The notes below the pieces were generated by a model that saw only the letters and a list, made by a program, of their open reading frames with translations, was not told the origin of the DNA and searched no databases. DNA of 64,000 nucleotides, from positions 74,136,402 through 74,200,401 of the forward strand of contig CM044871.1 of the NCBI GenBank assembly GCA_024500155.1. The letters run 5' to 3'. Position numbers and translations under genes: made by a program. Positions within the stretch are counted from its first letter, which is position 1. Every line of letters starts with the position of its first letter. This DNA is from Chenopodium formosanum. Taxonomy: Eukaryota; Streptophyta; Magnoliopsida; Caryophyllales; Amaranthaceae. Of this stretch, positions 54,872 through 64,000 are shown in pieces.

Positions 54872-56642
54872 TTGTTAATGCCCTGGTGTTCTAGATCAGG
54901 TTATATCCCATTCGATCCTGAGATCGAACGATCCTTCCATAGACAAAAGAATTTTTACAGGAAAATCCTAGCGGTTTCTGGTGATAATAATAATCGTCGA
55001 GACCCTTCAACTGGGTCTAGCGATTCAGAGATACCTTCAGATCCAGAATCAGAGATGGCGGTACCTAAGAAGCTCAGTGATTATTCACAGCCAAAGCTTA
55101 CCGATTTTCCACACCTTTCTCCCACTCCGCCTCTTGATGGAGTACAATTCGAGATTAAACCTCAATTTATCACGATGATAGAAAGGAAGCAATTTAGTGG
55201 AGCTAAGGGTGAAGACCCAAATCTTCATATTGCAGACTACTGTCAGTATTGTAATACCATCAGGCAAGATGGGGTCACACAAGACCTAATCAGGGAGATT
55301 CTCTTTCCTTACTCTTTATGTGGAAAAGCCAAATTATGGTTTAATGGATTAAATAGAACTGCACTTGGTATAACTGACTAGGAGACTCTTATTTTAAATT
55401 TTTATAATAAATATTATCCTGCAGAGAAGACAACTGTACTACGGAAAGTGCTATTCAAAACTTTTCCCAAGAGGCCGATGAAACTCTATATGAGGCTTGG
55501 GAGAGGTTCAAGGACCTACAGAGAGAATTCCCCCACCATAATCTGGCTCAATGGCAGTTGATCCAAGACTTTTACAATGGGATTGGAAATTCATCTAGAA
55601 TAATATTGGATTTTGCAGCTAGTGGCAGGTTTATGAACCTTAATGTTGATGATGCAGGTCAAGTTATTGAAGATATGAAAATACATGATTCCCAATATGG
55701 GAATTCCTGAGGCTTTGCTAGCAAAGGGAAACATAGTATCGACTCTGTATCCTTTTTACAAGCTCAATTAACCTCTATTTGCCAAAAATTAGATAATCTT
55801 AGTACTGCAAATGTAGCTAATGTTTATGCAATTAATAATAATGCTAATGAGGCTTTCTGTGAAAATTGTGGAATTGTAGGTCATTGGGAGCAAGATTGCA
55901 GGAATTCCGTGGAGCAAGTCAATGCCTTTCAAGCTTATAGGCAAAATGACCCATACTCAAACAGCTACAATCTTGGGTACCAGAATCATCCATATCTTCC
56001 TACCAGAGCACCAATGTTCAAAATCCTCCACCTTCACAAGAATCACAGGCACCACAACAAACTCAGCAGAAATATTACCACCCTAATGCTGGCAAGAAGA
56101 ACCAACCACAACACCCCTCCTCATCTTCCGACCCTGCTTTGGTAGAAATTAGAGCGATGCTGGCTAGTATGCAGAAGCATATGGAGAGTAGAGATGCCCA
56201 ATTTGATTCGATCATAGCACATAATAAAATTGTAGGTAATCAAATTGCGCAGATTTCTGCTACTCTACAAGCCCATCAACAAGGAGCCCTGCCAGCACAG
56301 CCAACCAGGCCTACGGATCAAGCTTATGCAATTACTCTAAGGAGTGGTTCACACTATGAAGGCCCCCCTATGCCCAGAGATGATGAACCTGTTTTAATAA
56401 ATAATGCTAATCTTCATTCCATTAAACATGATAATGCAGCTAATAGCCCTACAGGGCTAAAGAGTAGTACTAATAATTCTGATAATACATTGCAGGGTAC
56501 GACTCCAGGGAAGGTGGCAGCTCCAGATAAGAGCAGTAATGCTCCAAAGCCAGTTATCAAACTTCCATTCCCCAATCGTCACTTGAAAACAAATTTGGAT
56601 AAGCAGTTTGGTAAGTTTCTGGAGATGGTTAAAGATTTGTAG
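54872..56642 (+). pseudogene. Athila-type gag, broken
   Basis: The N-terminal frame (54872-55381) has EDPNLHIADYCQYC and LFPYSLCGKAKLWF, typical of Athila Gag. A stop at 55379, frameshifts and another stop near 55708 follow. Downstream segments read ADETLYEAWERFKDLQREFP and a Cys/His knuckle CENCGIVGHWEQDC (about 55858-55900). The last open part (56139-56642) has a coiled-coil-like helix and AITLRSG, the conserved start of the protease-proximal region. The broken pieces are collinear with a normal Gag, so this is mutational decay rather than rearrangement. Confidence 0.85.
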
Positions 56643-57715
56643 GTAATAGTTCCCTTCACTGAATTAAGTACACAAATTCCCGCATATGCAAAATTCATGA
56701 AGGAAATATTGACTAGAAAAAGGTCTATTAGTGAGGTAGAGACAATAGCTTTCACTGCAGAATGTAGTGCCGTACTTCAAAATAAATCTCCACCTAAACT
56801 GAAAGATCCGGGTAGTTTTTCTATCCCTTGTCATATTGGCAACCTAATGATTGATAATGCATTATGTGATTTGCGTGCTAGCGTTAGTGTTATGCCATTG
56901 TCTGTATGTTCCAAGCTAATATGGGTAAATTAAAAGCTACTAATATTACTTTACAAATGGCCGACCGTTCTTTTAAATACCCCTTAGGTATTTTAGAGGA
57001 TGTTCCAGTTAGAGTAGGTAAATTTTATATAACTGTTGATTTTGTTGTTCTTGATATGGCTGAGGATATGAAAACCCCAATTATTTTGGGTAGACCATTC
57101 CTTAACACTGCAGGAGCAATTATAGATGTGAGATGTGGCAAATTAACACTATTAGTAGGGGACAAAAAAATTACTTTTTTTTTGTTTTTTTTAACACACG
57201 ATAAAATTACTTTTAATTTGAATAATGCCCCTAAAATTCCCATGACAGAGGAGAAGTGTTTTAGTGTTAATGTGGTTCATAATTATTCTAACAAGCCCCA
57301 AGCTCTTGTGAAAGATCCCTTGGAGGCAGTATCTTGTGTTGCATCCTCTACAGATGAAATAGACAAATGACAAAAGGAAGTTGATGCAATAGAAAGAGCC
57401 CTCTACACTGTCGGTCTTAGCTTTGAAGATGAGAAGGAGGAATTAAACAAGCAATCTATGGAAATTGAGCCTACATTAAGTGTTCCGCCAGATCGAGTTG
57501 CAATTGCTAAATTTAGTGACAATTTGAAGCAATCATCGATCGAAAAGGGGTCTCTAGTGTGTAGTATTAAAGAACCCCCAGTCCAAGTCAAGGAGGATCC
57601 ACCAGATAAGGTGAATTGGCATCCCACAGGGTATGTTAGGAAGCCGCGTCGTGGCCTAAACACCGCTCGACCGGGTGAGAAACCACCCGACCAAGCGTTA
57701 GGCCAAGGGTCCTAG
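56643..57715 (+). pseudogene. Athila-type aspartic protease and remnant downstream segment
   Basis: FSIPCHIG and ALCDLRASVSVMPLS give the protease active site. The usual D-L-G-A-S reads D-L-R-A-S, a Gly-to-Arg change expected to abolish activity. A frameshift near 56920 moves the rest into another frame with TPIILGRPFLNTAGAIIDV (ILGRPFL is the conserved partner). A stop at 57368 follows, then a segment ending ...KPPDQALGQGS* with no RT similarity. RT, RNase H and integrase are absent, apparently lost in a deletion. Confidence 0.83.
57665..57696. repeat. Decayed GCCCGACCGGGC pair
   Basis: GCTCGACCGGGT at 57665 and ACCCGACCAAGC at 57685, 20 bp apart, inside a formally open frame at the pol-deletion junction. 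Confidence 0.5.
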
Positions 57716-58428
57716 TTCTTATACTCGGTAAGAAGGTCGTGCGGGACCTAGATAAACCAGCGCTTTGCGGGAGGCAACCCGTATTTTCTTGCTTTTTAGA
57801 CTAGTTTTTCTTTCTTTTTTTTTCTTGTGAGAGGAGAGAGGAGGGAGTTTAATGAATTTATTGAGTTGTTGTACAGGTTAAGGAAAAGAGTTGGTTAAAA
57901 TTTGAAGAAAAGAGGAAAAATTAACTCTCGTACTAAAGTTGTCTCGGGCCCGACCGGACGCGAGACTAAGGGTTCAAAATCAAGAATTCCCACCCAACCG
58001 GGCGAAGGGCGCCCGACCGGGCGCGAGAATTGACAAAATACGGATATTTTGATCGCCTGACCGGGCGCGAGAGTACAGGAAATTCGGGGTAAAAGATCGC
58101 CCAATCGGGCGAAGCTCGCCCGACCGGGCACGTGAGCAATGTAAAATTAAAGAATTAGATCGCCCGACCGGGCGACAGCTCGCCCTACCGGGCACGACAC
58201 CAGCCCCCCGTCTTTTTCTTCTTCTTTCTTTTCTCATTTCTTTCTCTTTCCTCCATTCTTTCTCTCACTAAAACTCAATTTTCTCTAACTTCTCTCTAAA
58301 TTTCCCTCCCCATATCTTACCCAAATCCAATAATTCTTACATATTCTTAACCCTCTCTTCACCCTTTACACTTCTATACCAAATTTGCCCAAATTCAATC
58401 AAATATTTTTCATACCCATTTTTCTATT
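57716..58428 (+). other. Post-pol intergenic region of the Athila-type element
   Basis: Contains AACCAGCGCTTTGCGGGAGG followed by CAACCCG (57752-57782), a block typically found just downstream of pol in Athila-type elements, then a palindrome array and a pyrimidine-rich leader before the ORF-1-like gene. No coding sequence seen. Confidence 0.65.
57948..58193. repeat. GCCCGACCGGGC palindrome array upstream of the Athila ORF-1-like gene
   Basis: Eight copies start at 57948, 57992, 58011, 58055, 58099, 58118, 58162 and 58182. Steps are 44, 19, 44, 44, 19, 44 and 20, so they form close pairs about 20 bp apart with regular 44-bp gaps. Centres vary (AC, AA, AT, TA). It is in neither gag nor ORF-1. 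Confidence 0.85.
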
Positions 58429-59794
58429 ATGGCTACAAAGAGGTCCCCGTCAATCTTTGGGTGGGGTTCTAGTTCAAGGGAGGAGTATGATCCGGATTTG
58501 CAACATCCTTATTGGCCAACAATCCGAATTGCTACCCAAGAGCAAAAAGAACGGCTAGAACACCTTTGCGGGCGTGAGGTAATTCCTTCACGGTGGTTAC
58601 ACTGCCCTACCCTTGAATCTTATGGTTTGTATGATTTTGTTAAACATTTTTTGAAAGATATAGGAATGAGAAAATTTATTGACATGCATTATCCAACATA
58701 TCGTGAATTAACGTGCGAATTTTTTTCCTCTTTGAAAGTTTTAAATAGTAGAAATGGGCCGAACTTATTTTTTAGGTTGAATAATAGGAATATTAGTTTA
58801 ACTTATGTTGAATTTTATAAAATATTTGATTTGAATTCTGAATTACCTCATCAATGACATGCTGATTATAAAATGGGTGTATTTATCATGTTTTAACTGG
58901 TTTATCGACCCCCGACCCTCAACATGCTAGTACGAAACCTATCCATCACCCTATCCTAAAAATCTGGCAAAGATTTCCAGGCTGTTGTTTTCTTGGTAGG
59001 TACGAGCCTCATAACGCCCAAACCAACAAACTAGCTATTATTGGACACTATTTGTATGGGTTTAGTAAACTGAACATAGGTAGATACATCATCCACCATT
59101 TGAGTAGACATGCCACGGTTAGTACCCAGTCTAGTACCCCTATTCGTTTAGGAGACCTAATCACTAGGATAATAGTTTAAAAGGCCAGTTTTGTTGAGTG
59201 TGGACCCCACCAGATGACCAACTGTGGACCGGATACCTATATGACTGCTAGGTACTTTGAGGAGTTGGGTTGGGTACGATTGGATAGTGAGCAAACCCCC
59301 CACTGGTGTATTAGGATAAGGACTGAGCAGCCATTGCCTATCTTTCCCTTGCCTAGTCCTAACTTGACCGCTTTTTCCCCCGGGCAAGCATCCTACACGT
59401 ATAACCTATTAGTTGCCCACGCTAGGGGGCAAGCACCACCAATTCCAGCACCACAACCACCACCCCAGCCTAAGCCTAAGGTAGTGCTTTCACCACCTCG
59501 CATGTCTCACTCTGTCCCCCATGGTGACTCTGACCTAGTTTGGAACCTCTAGAGTAAGGTCACGCCTTAAGCCGTATTGAGCATTCCCATACTGACCTTA
59601 GGAGGATGGTAGGATCCATTGACCATAGATTAGGGTACCTTGAGAGGAACCAGGGTAGAGCCTTCTACCCTATGTATGATAATTATGCTCGTCGGGGCAA
59701 CATTCCCGATGATGCCATCTACCCTGACTGGTTTCAGCCTCCACCCCAGGGATACAATAGGGATCCCACTGCCCATGGTATTTATACTGACTAA
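58429..59794 (+). pseudogene. Athila ORF-1-like protein gene, broken
   Basis: The open part 58429-58857 (142 residues) starts MATKRSPSIFGWGSSSR and carries TYRELTCEFFSSL, FFRLNNRNISLTYVEF and YKIFDL. These resemble the Athila ORF-1 (PF03078-type) or putative gypsy transposase domain found downstream of pol. After the stop at 58855 the similarity continues in other frames (HHPILKIWQRF, GRYEPHNAQTNKLAIIGHYL near 58940-59050, then 59214-59552 with a Pro-rich tail, then 59606-59794 with a region matching LGYLERNQGRAF). The role of this protein is not established. An envelope-like function has been proposed for the third ORF of some Athila elements, but no signal peptide or membrane segment is visible here. 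Confidence 0.7.
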
Positions 59795-60929
59795 TCTGCC
59801 TTCCATGGGTACGACCAGGACATTCCTTTTGGGGGACCGTTGGGGGGAGTTTTCACGCTGACTATTTTGGTGGTAGCTCTTTTGGTGCAGATGGTGCAGG
59901 TGGCAGCGGAGGAGGAGGGTTTGCCTCGATGGATGAGGATGATGAGGATTAGCCATGTTAGGCTAGTTCCCGAGCCAATGAGGACATTGATTGATTCTAG
60001 CTTGGGGGAGATTTTGGATTTGGTATCTTTCTTTTTCTCTTTTCTTTTGTTTTTGGTGTGTTTTCTTAGATTAGATTTATTGCTTTCTTCTATGAAAAAT
60101 ACAAAAAAATTGAAAAATAAAAAAAAATCCAAAATACGTTCCAATGAATTATAAATCATGCTTCCCTGTGCCCCATACTTGGAAAATATTGTTTTGATTC
60201 TTGGTATATAATGATAAGCATTGTGGATTTGTTGATCATGATTCGAAGTTTGATTGCTTAGATGACCTAACATGCGTCAATTTTTCCAACTGCTTGTGAA
60301 TATAGTGTTTGACTAGTTGATTTGGTTAGGACTTGTGTGATAGTTCCTAGTATGTCAATGAATTTCAATATTGGTTTGCAAGTATAAGTAATGTTTATTT
60401 GACTCATTATTATGCACATTGTGGAGGACGAAGGCATTTGTTCTTTTAGGTAGCCTTTAGATGATTTTAGATACATTTGTTCCCTTCTTGCTACCCATGT
60501 TGTTGCCTTGACTTTTTGTTGTTTATTAGCCACATTACAAGCCTATTTTTGCCTCATTGGTTACTAGTACCAAGCTTGACTTGGGGGAGCTATTAGTGAG
60601 TGAGGCGAGGGAGTTTGTAGTGTGCTTATTATTTGCACAATTTGGGTGGGTTTTGAGGAGTTATTTTGTTCTTGATCATAGTTTATTTTTGATGAGTTTG
60701 AAAGTTGAATTTTCTTGAAAAAATAAAGTATGATGATATGAAAAAAAAGAGAGGAAAAAAAAAAGTGAACTTCAATGAAAAAAAAAAAAAGTTCAAGTGT
60801 TCTAAGTGAAGGTTGATCAAAAGATAGAAAAAAAAAACTTTGAGTTTCAATGACAAAAGAAAATCAAGTTTGAAGAGTTAAAGTTTGTTATTCGCTCAAG
60901 TGTTACATTATTATATCTTTATGAGTGAA
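59795..60929 (+). other. 3' untranslated region of the Athila-type element
   Basis: Contains CTTGGGGGAG words (about 60001 and 60579) resembling polypurine tracts, then A-rich repeats of AAAAAAGTTCAAGTG type (60720-60860). No 3' LTR matching 53301-54741 follows before the CACTA end at 60930. No gene is seen. Confidence 0.5.
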
Positions 60930-60947
60930 CACTAGTAGAAAAAGTGC

Positions 60948-61215
60948 TATTTGTAATTGGCGAAATTGACTTTTTGTAACTGACATTGTTGGTTGCGAAT
61001 GCCACCGTTACAACTAGTGAAAATTATTCGTAACCGGCTAATGTTAGTTACAAATAATAATGTACTATTCGTAACTGGCTTAACCTAACGCTAGTTACAA
61101 AAGGTCGATTTCCAAGTTAGAAAACATACTATTCGTAACTGACATTAAGTTATGCGGGTTACAAATAAGGTATTATTTGTAACTGGCATATCCTAACGCC
61201 GGTTACGAATAACCT
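60948..61215. repeat. CACTA subterminal repeats
   Basis: Repeated words TATTCGTAACTGGC and its complement GCCGGTTACGAATA, alternating on both strands (61029, 61069, 61131, 61169, 61197). They are separated by 20-60 bp. Such arrays are normally transposase-binding sites. Confidence 0.7.
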
Positions 61216-63368
61216 TGTATATTATTTTAAAAAAAATGGCAGCAGTAGCAAACGCCCCCCTACTGCCACCACCCCTACACTATTTTTTTTTTTTTTTTTT
61301 TTTTGTATGTGAAGCAATATAATTTATTTATCAACTTTATACTAAATACAATAACGATTACCAATCCGAAGTTATGAACCATATAAGGCACAAGTTAAAT
61401 GACATCTACATATAAATCATCTAATCTATAATATAGAAAATGATATATGATGTACATACTTGTAAATTACAAACATGTCTCTCACAAGAGTCATACAAAC
61501 AAGTGAGTTGCTATGATGTTCCCAATAAACTTTGAAATTGGACCGAATAATTGATTCACCATAAGAGAGTTGTAGCCACTCCATAGTTTGTTGTATACAA
61601 AATAGTATTGGTCCTTCAAAACCACTAGCTTGAATCTGTAGGCAAATTAACAAATTCAAGTAACTTTAAAGATATCACCATACAAATTGCACTTCAACAA
61701 GTATTAAAGTAGCATACTTACATCTTGTAAATTCAATTTTCTCCTTGTTGATATGATTACTGCTTATCATACTGACAACCAAGTAACATACAATTTAAAA
61801 GGGGCAACGTTTCCGAAAGTAAATTAAAAAATAATAAAAAACAATTTTCAAATGAATAATATAAGTATCTAAAGGATATTCTTACAATTCTATCAGATTC
61901 ACAAGCTTATTTAGCTCAATTAGTAAATGTTCAGCAAGACGGTTTATTATAGGTAGGCCTTTAATTTGAAGTTCAATAGGTGAAAAGTAGAACAGTCTAG
62001 ATGTGTTCCTTACCAAGTTTTACTTATTGAATGCAAATAAGATAATCACATTGAAAGCAAGTATTGTACAAGAACCAAAAGAAGTTATCTTTCATTATGT
62101 GAGAATTGTAACTCCTGCGTATAATAAGAACTAATTTATCTTAATCTATAATATATATGTATATACAAAAAGATAATATAAAAGAATCTAAACTATGTAT
62201 ATACAAAATCCTAATCCAAAATAATTCTTTTGGAACTAATAATAATCTCATCATTTAACTAGTGTATCATTCTTATCACAATACAAATGTACAATATCTC
62301 CAAATTCTAAAAAAAAGATATTAAAAAGGCTAGTTAAACACTTTAAAGATGCCAAAGTGGAGTTAGATGCTTGAAGTATCCAAATTAACCACTATGATTG
62401 CCTTCTAACTCCAGTTATCTAAACTCCCCCAAAACACCACATATCAATATAAGCTCCAGCAATTAAACAATCAATCAAAGCAAAACAAAGTTAATCAATT
62501 AACATGGCATAACTTGATTATAAGAAGCTAATACTCAGGCCATGAAAAACTATAAGGAAATCAACCAACACAATAACCAAAAATTGTGGCCGCCAATTGC
62601 AAGTACAAGTGGGTCTATATCAATCCCAATAATGTAAAAAATCATTCAACAATAATGTAAGTTACAAACATAGAAAATAACCCATATAAATGAAATAATA
62701 AATCAAAATAAACTTGATAAATATCAACAATTATTTAATCACTAACCGACCAAATAACATACACACTAATAAAAATGCAGCACAAAAATAAATTCCTAGC
62801 AAAATAATCAAGATCTAGCCATACCCAAACATTAAAACCTAGTTCAAATCTTAACCAATTTTCTTAGGAAAAAACCAGAAAATGATCAAGGTTTACAGAA
62901 TCCAAAGAGAAATGAAACATTGAAAACAAAGTTCATACATTTCCAGGTGCGAGCGGTGAGATACGCATAGGTAGAGCAACGACTCTTCTTATTTTGTATC
63001 ACATACAAATTCTCATAATCTTCTTAAAGTTAGCCTATTTTCTACATCAAAATAATTATCTCATATACAATTGCTAGAAAAATATACATCAATTTCCAGA
63101 TTACTAGTCAAAATTCCAATATTTAGTTACTCATTTCATTTCATGATCCTAATAGAAAATTTTTTAAAAAAATTAATTCAAATTTCCAGAAACATAATGC
63201 AAATAAACTAATACTCTGTATTTCCGTAATAGCTTACTACTTGAAAAAAAATCCCTAAACTGCATAAAATGCCTTAATTTGGGCAAAATCAGTCCACATT
63301 TCAACAAAAATCAACATCGAATATCAACAAATGAATTCAGGACATTATGAAATCGAATAACCCTAAAA
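61216..63368 (-). other. AT-rich interior with possible small exons, product not recognised
   Basis: Intron-like AT-rich DNA. On the minus strand two short open segments have splice-like borders. One is 61460-61635 (acceptor TTGCCTACAG, donor CAA|GTATGT), reading GFEGPILFCIQQTMEWLQLS. The other is about 61886-61995 (donor ATT|GTAAGA), reading LPIINRLAEHLLIELNKLV. I do not recognise the family, and the phases I tried between them do not join cleanly. They could be a captured host gene fragment or chance. A T run lies at about 61281-61304. Confidence 0.3.
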
Positions 63369-64000
63369 CTAAATTACTCTAAATAAGAAAATGTAAAAGA
63401 GAGAAAAGTAACCTTGAGAGAGACAAATGTGGAGAATGATGCAGGGTGGTCGGAGAAAGGCGACGACGGTCAGAGGTGTTGAGTCGGTGGTGATGATGAT
63501 GTAGGAGGTATCGGCTATGAGGTTGAGAATAAGCGGTTTAGAAATTACAAGTTTCAATTTCTCATAATCAAAACTTTTTCCCAAATTGAATAGCCATACC
63601 AATCGAATCTTCTATCCTGCAGATCGTTCAACAAGACACCGGTTTAGAAATTACAAGTTTCAATTTCTTGATCTCTTGCCCTCGAAACTATCGCCACCCA
63701 GCTTCTCAAGAATAGATGTTCTTTGATTCCAATTTACTCTGAAACGCGAGTTCGCAGCCATCAAATAATAAAACCCCAAAACTTCCATTAAATTAATTTT
63801 AAACAAACAAAAGTACAAACCCTATAAATCTTTTAGTTCTTTTATTAAATAATCACGTGAATTTAATAAAAAATCTATAAATTAGATGGAGATCGAGAGC
63901 ATACCGCCATACCTTGATGATATTCTTGATATTCTTTGATCGAGAACAGTTTCAGAGGAGAGAAGTTGTAATTTATGTCAAAAAGATGGAAAAAAAACTA
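63369..64000 (-). other. Region with direct repeat and minus-strand open frame
   Basis: A minus open frame 63369-63602 (MVWLFNLGKSFDYEK...) has no recognisable domain. A 29-bp direct repeat, GGTTTAGAAATTACAAGTTT followed by CAATTTCT, occurs at 63534-63562 and 63641-63668. Further left of the minus strand is pyrimidine/AT-rich sequence that could be a 5' UTR. No call beyond this. Confidence 0.3.

Larger units (their letters stand above)
60930..64000 (+). mobile_element. CACTA-type DNA transposon, one end, truncated by the window
   Basis: CACTAGTAGAAAAAGTGC at 60930 matches the conserved terminal inverted repeat of plant CACTA elements. About 300 bp of subterminal repeats follow. No opposite terminus (CTACTAGTG) occurs before 64000, so the element extends beyond the window or is incomplete. 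It appears inserted in the 3' region of the Athila-type element. Confidence 0.7.

Noticed and set aside
57895..58237. Minus-strand Arg/Pro/Gly-rich frames across the Athila palindrome array
   Set aside because: Reading of GC-rich palindromes; no homology and frames differ between units.
59630..60273. Minus-strand frames opposite the ORF-1 tail and 3' region
   Set aside because: Overlap the plus-strand ORF-1 remnant and A-rich repeats, with no protein features.

Overview
This is plant nuclear DNA, most likely a heterochromatic, retroelement-packed block of a flowering plant (probably a eudicot; I cannot name the species). Everything I can identify is transposable-element sequence: no intact host gene, rRNA or tRNA gene is visible. 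The proteins resemble plant Ty3/gypsy elements of the Tat/Ogre type (dual RNase H, long 5' leader, extra antisense genes, 3' tandem repeats), an Athila-type gypsy element, a Ty1/copia pol and a CACTA DNA transposon.

Layout. 1-840 is the end of a Tat-type LTR inserted in a copia pol fragment (841-1076). 1077-18707 is a Tat-type element (A) read on the minus strand, with near-identical LTRs at 1077-2745 and 17061-18707 and a decayed gag-pol at 9194-15788. Two spliced genes lie antisense to it: a plant-mobile-domain (PMD) gene at 4994-6296 and a DUF7745-like gene at 7158-8719. The LTR at 17061-18707 is shared with a second internal region (B, 18708-24177) that carries the fuller but broken PMD gene. 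B is cut by a short copia/Athila-LTR remnant (24178-24477). A third, older copy (C) runs from 24478 to 40198, with its own PMD and DUF7745 pseudogenes and decayed gag-pol. At 40199 the copia pol resumes. It holds a complete gag-only relative (D, 40981-53254, plus strand, 5-bp target duplication GTTAC), whose right LTR contains a solo LTR (50879-52881, target duplication GTGCA). From 53301 an Athila-type element (LTR, PBS, broken gag and protease, no RT or integrase, Athila ORF-1-like gene) runs to about 60929, where a CACTA end begins and continues to the window edge.

The most unusual signal is not a gene. The A/B/C elements carry roughly 100 copies (by eye) of an 11-bp GC-rich inverted repeat, CCGTG-W-CACGG or its arm-swapped form CCGTC-W-GACGG, in clusters of three to six, spaced 19-21 bp start to start. 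They occur only in LTRs, leaders, introns and intergenic gaps. Element D has the same layout with a different palindrome (GGCGCC/AGCGCT), and the Athila-type element with a third (GCCCGAYCGGGC). In the LTR promoters and the DUF7745 promoter the nearest cluster usually ends about 60-73 bp upstream of a TATA box. Three families with the same architecture but different, family-specific words look like a promoter-linked recognition code. I rank this as the best candidate for an undescribed system.

How the parts relate: A/B/C would supply Gag, protease, RT, two RNase H domains and integrase if intact. D shares their PBS type, leader, polypurine-tract block and a small hairpin but keeps only gag, so it was probably mobilised in trans. 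The antisense PMD and DUF7745 genes have their own promoter-like regions with palindrome arrays and may act on element expression, but that is inference. All copies seen here are broken.
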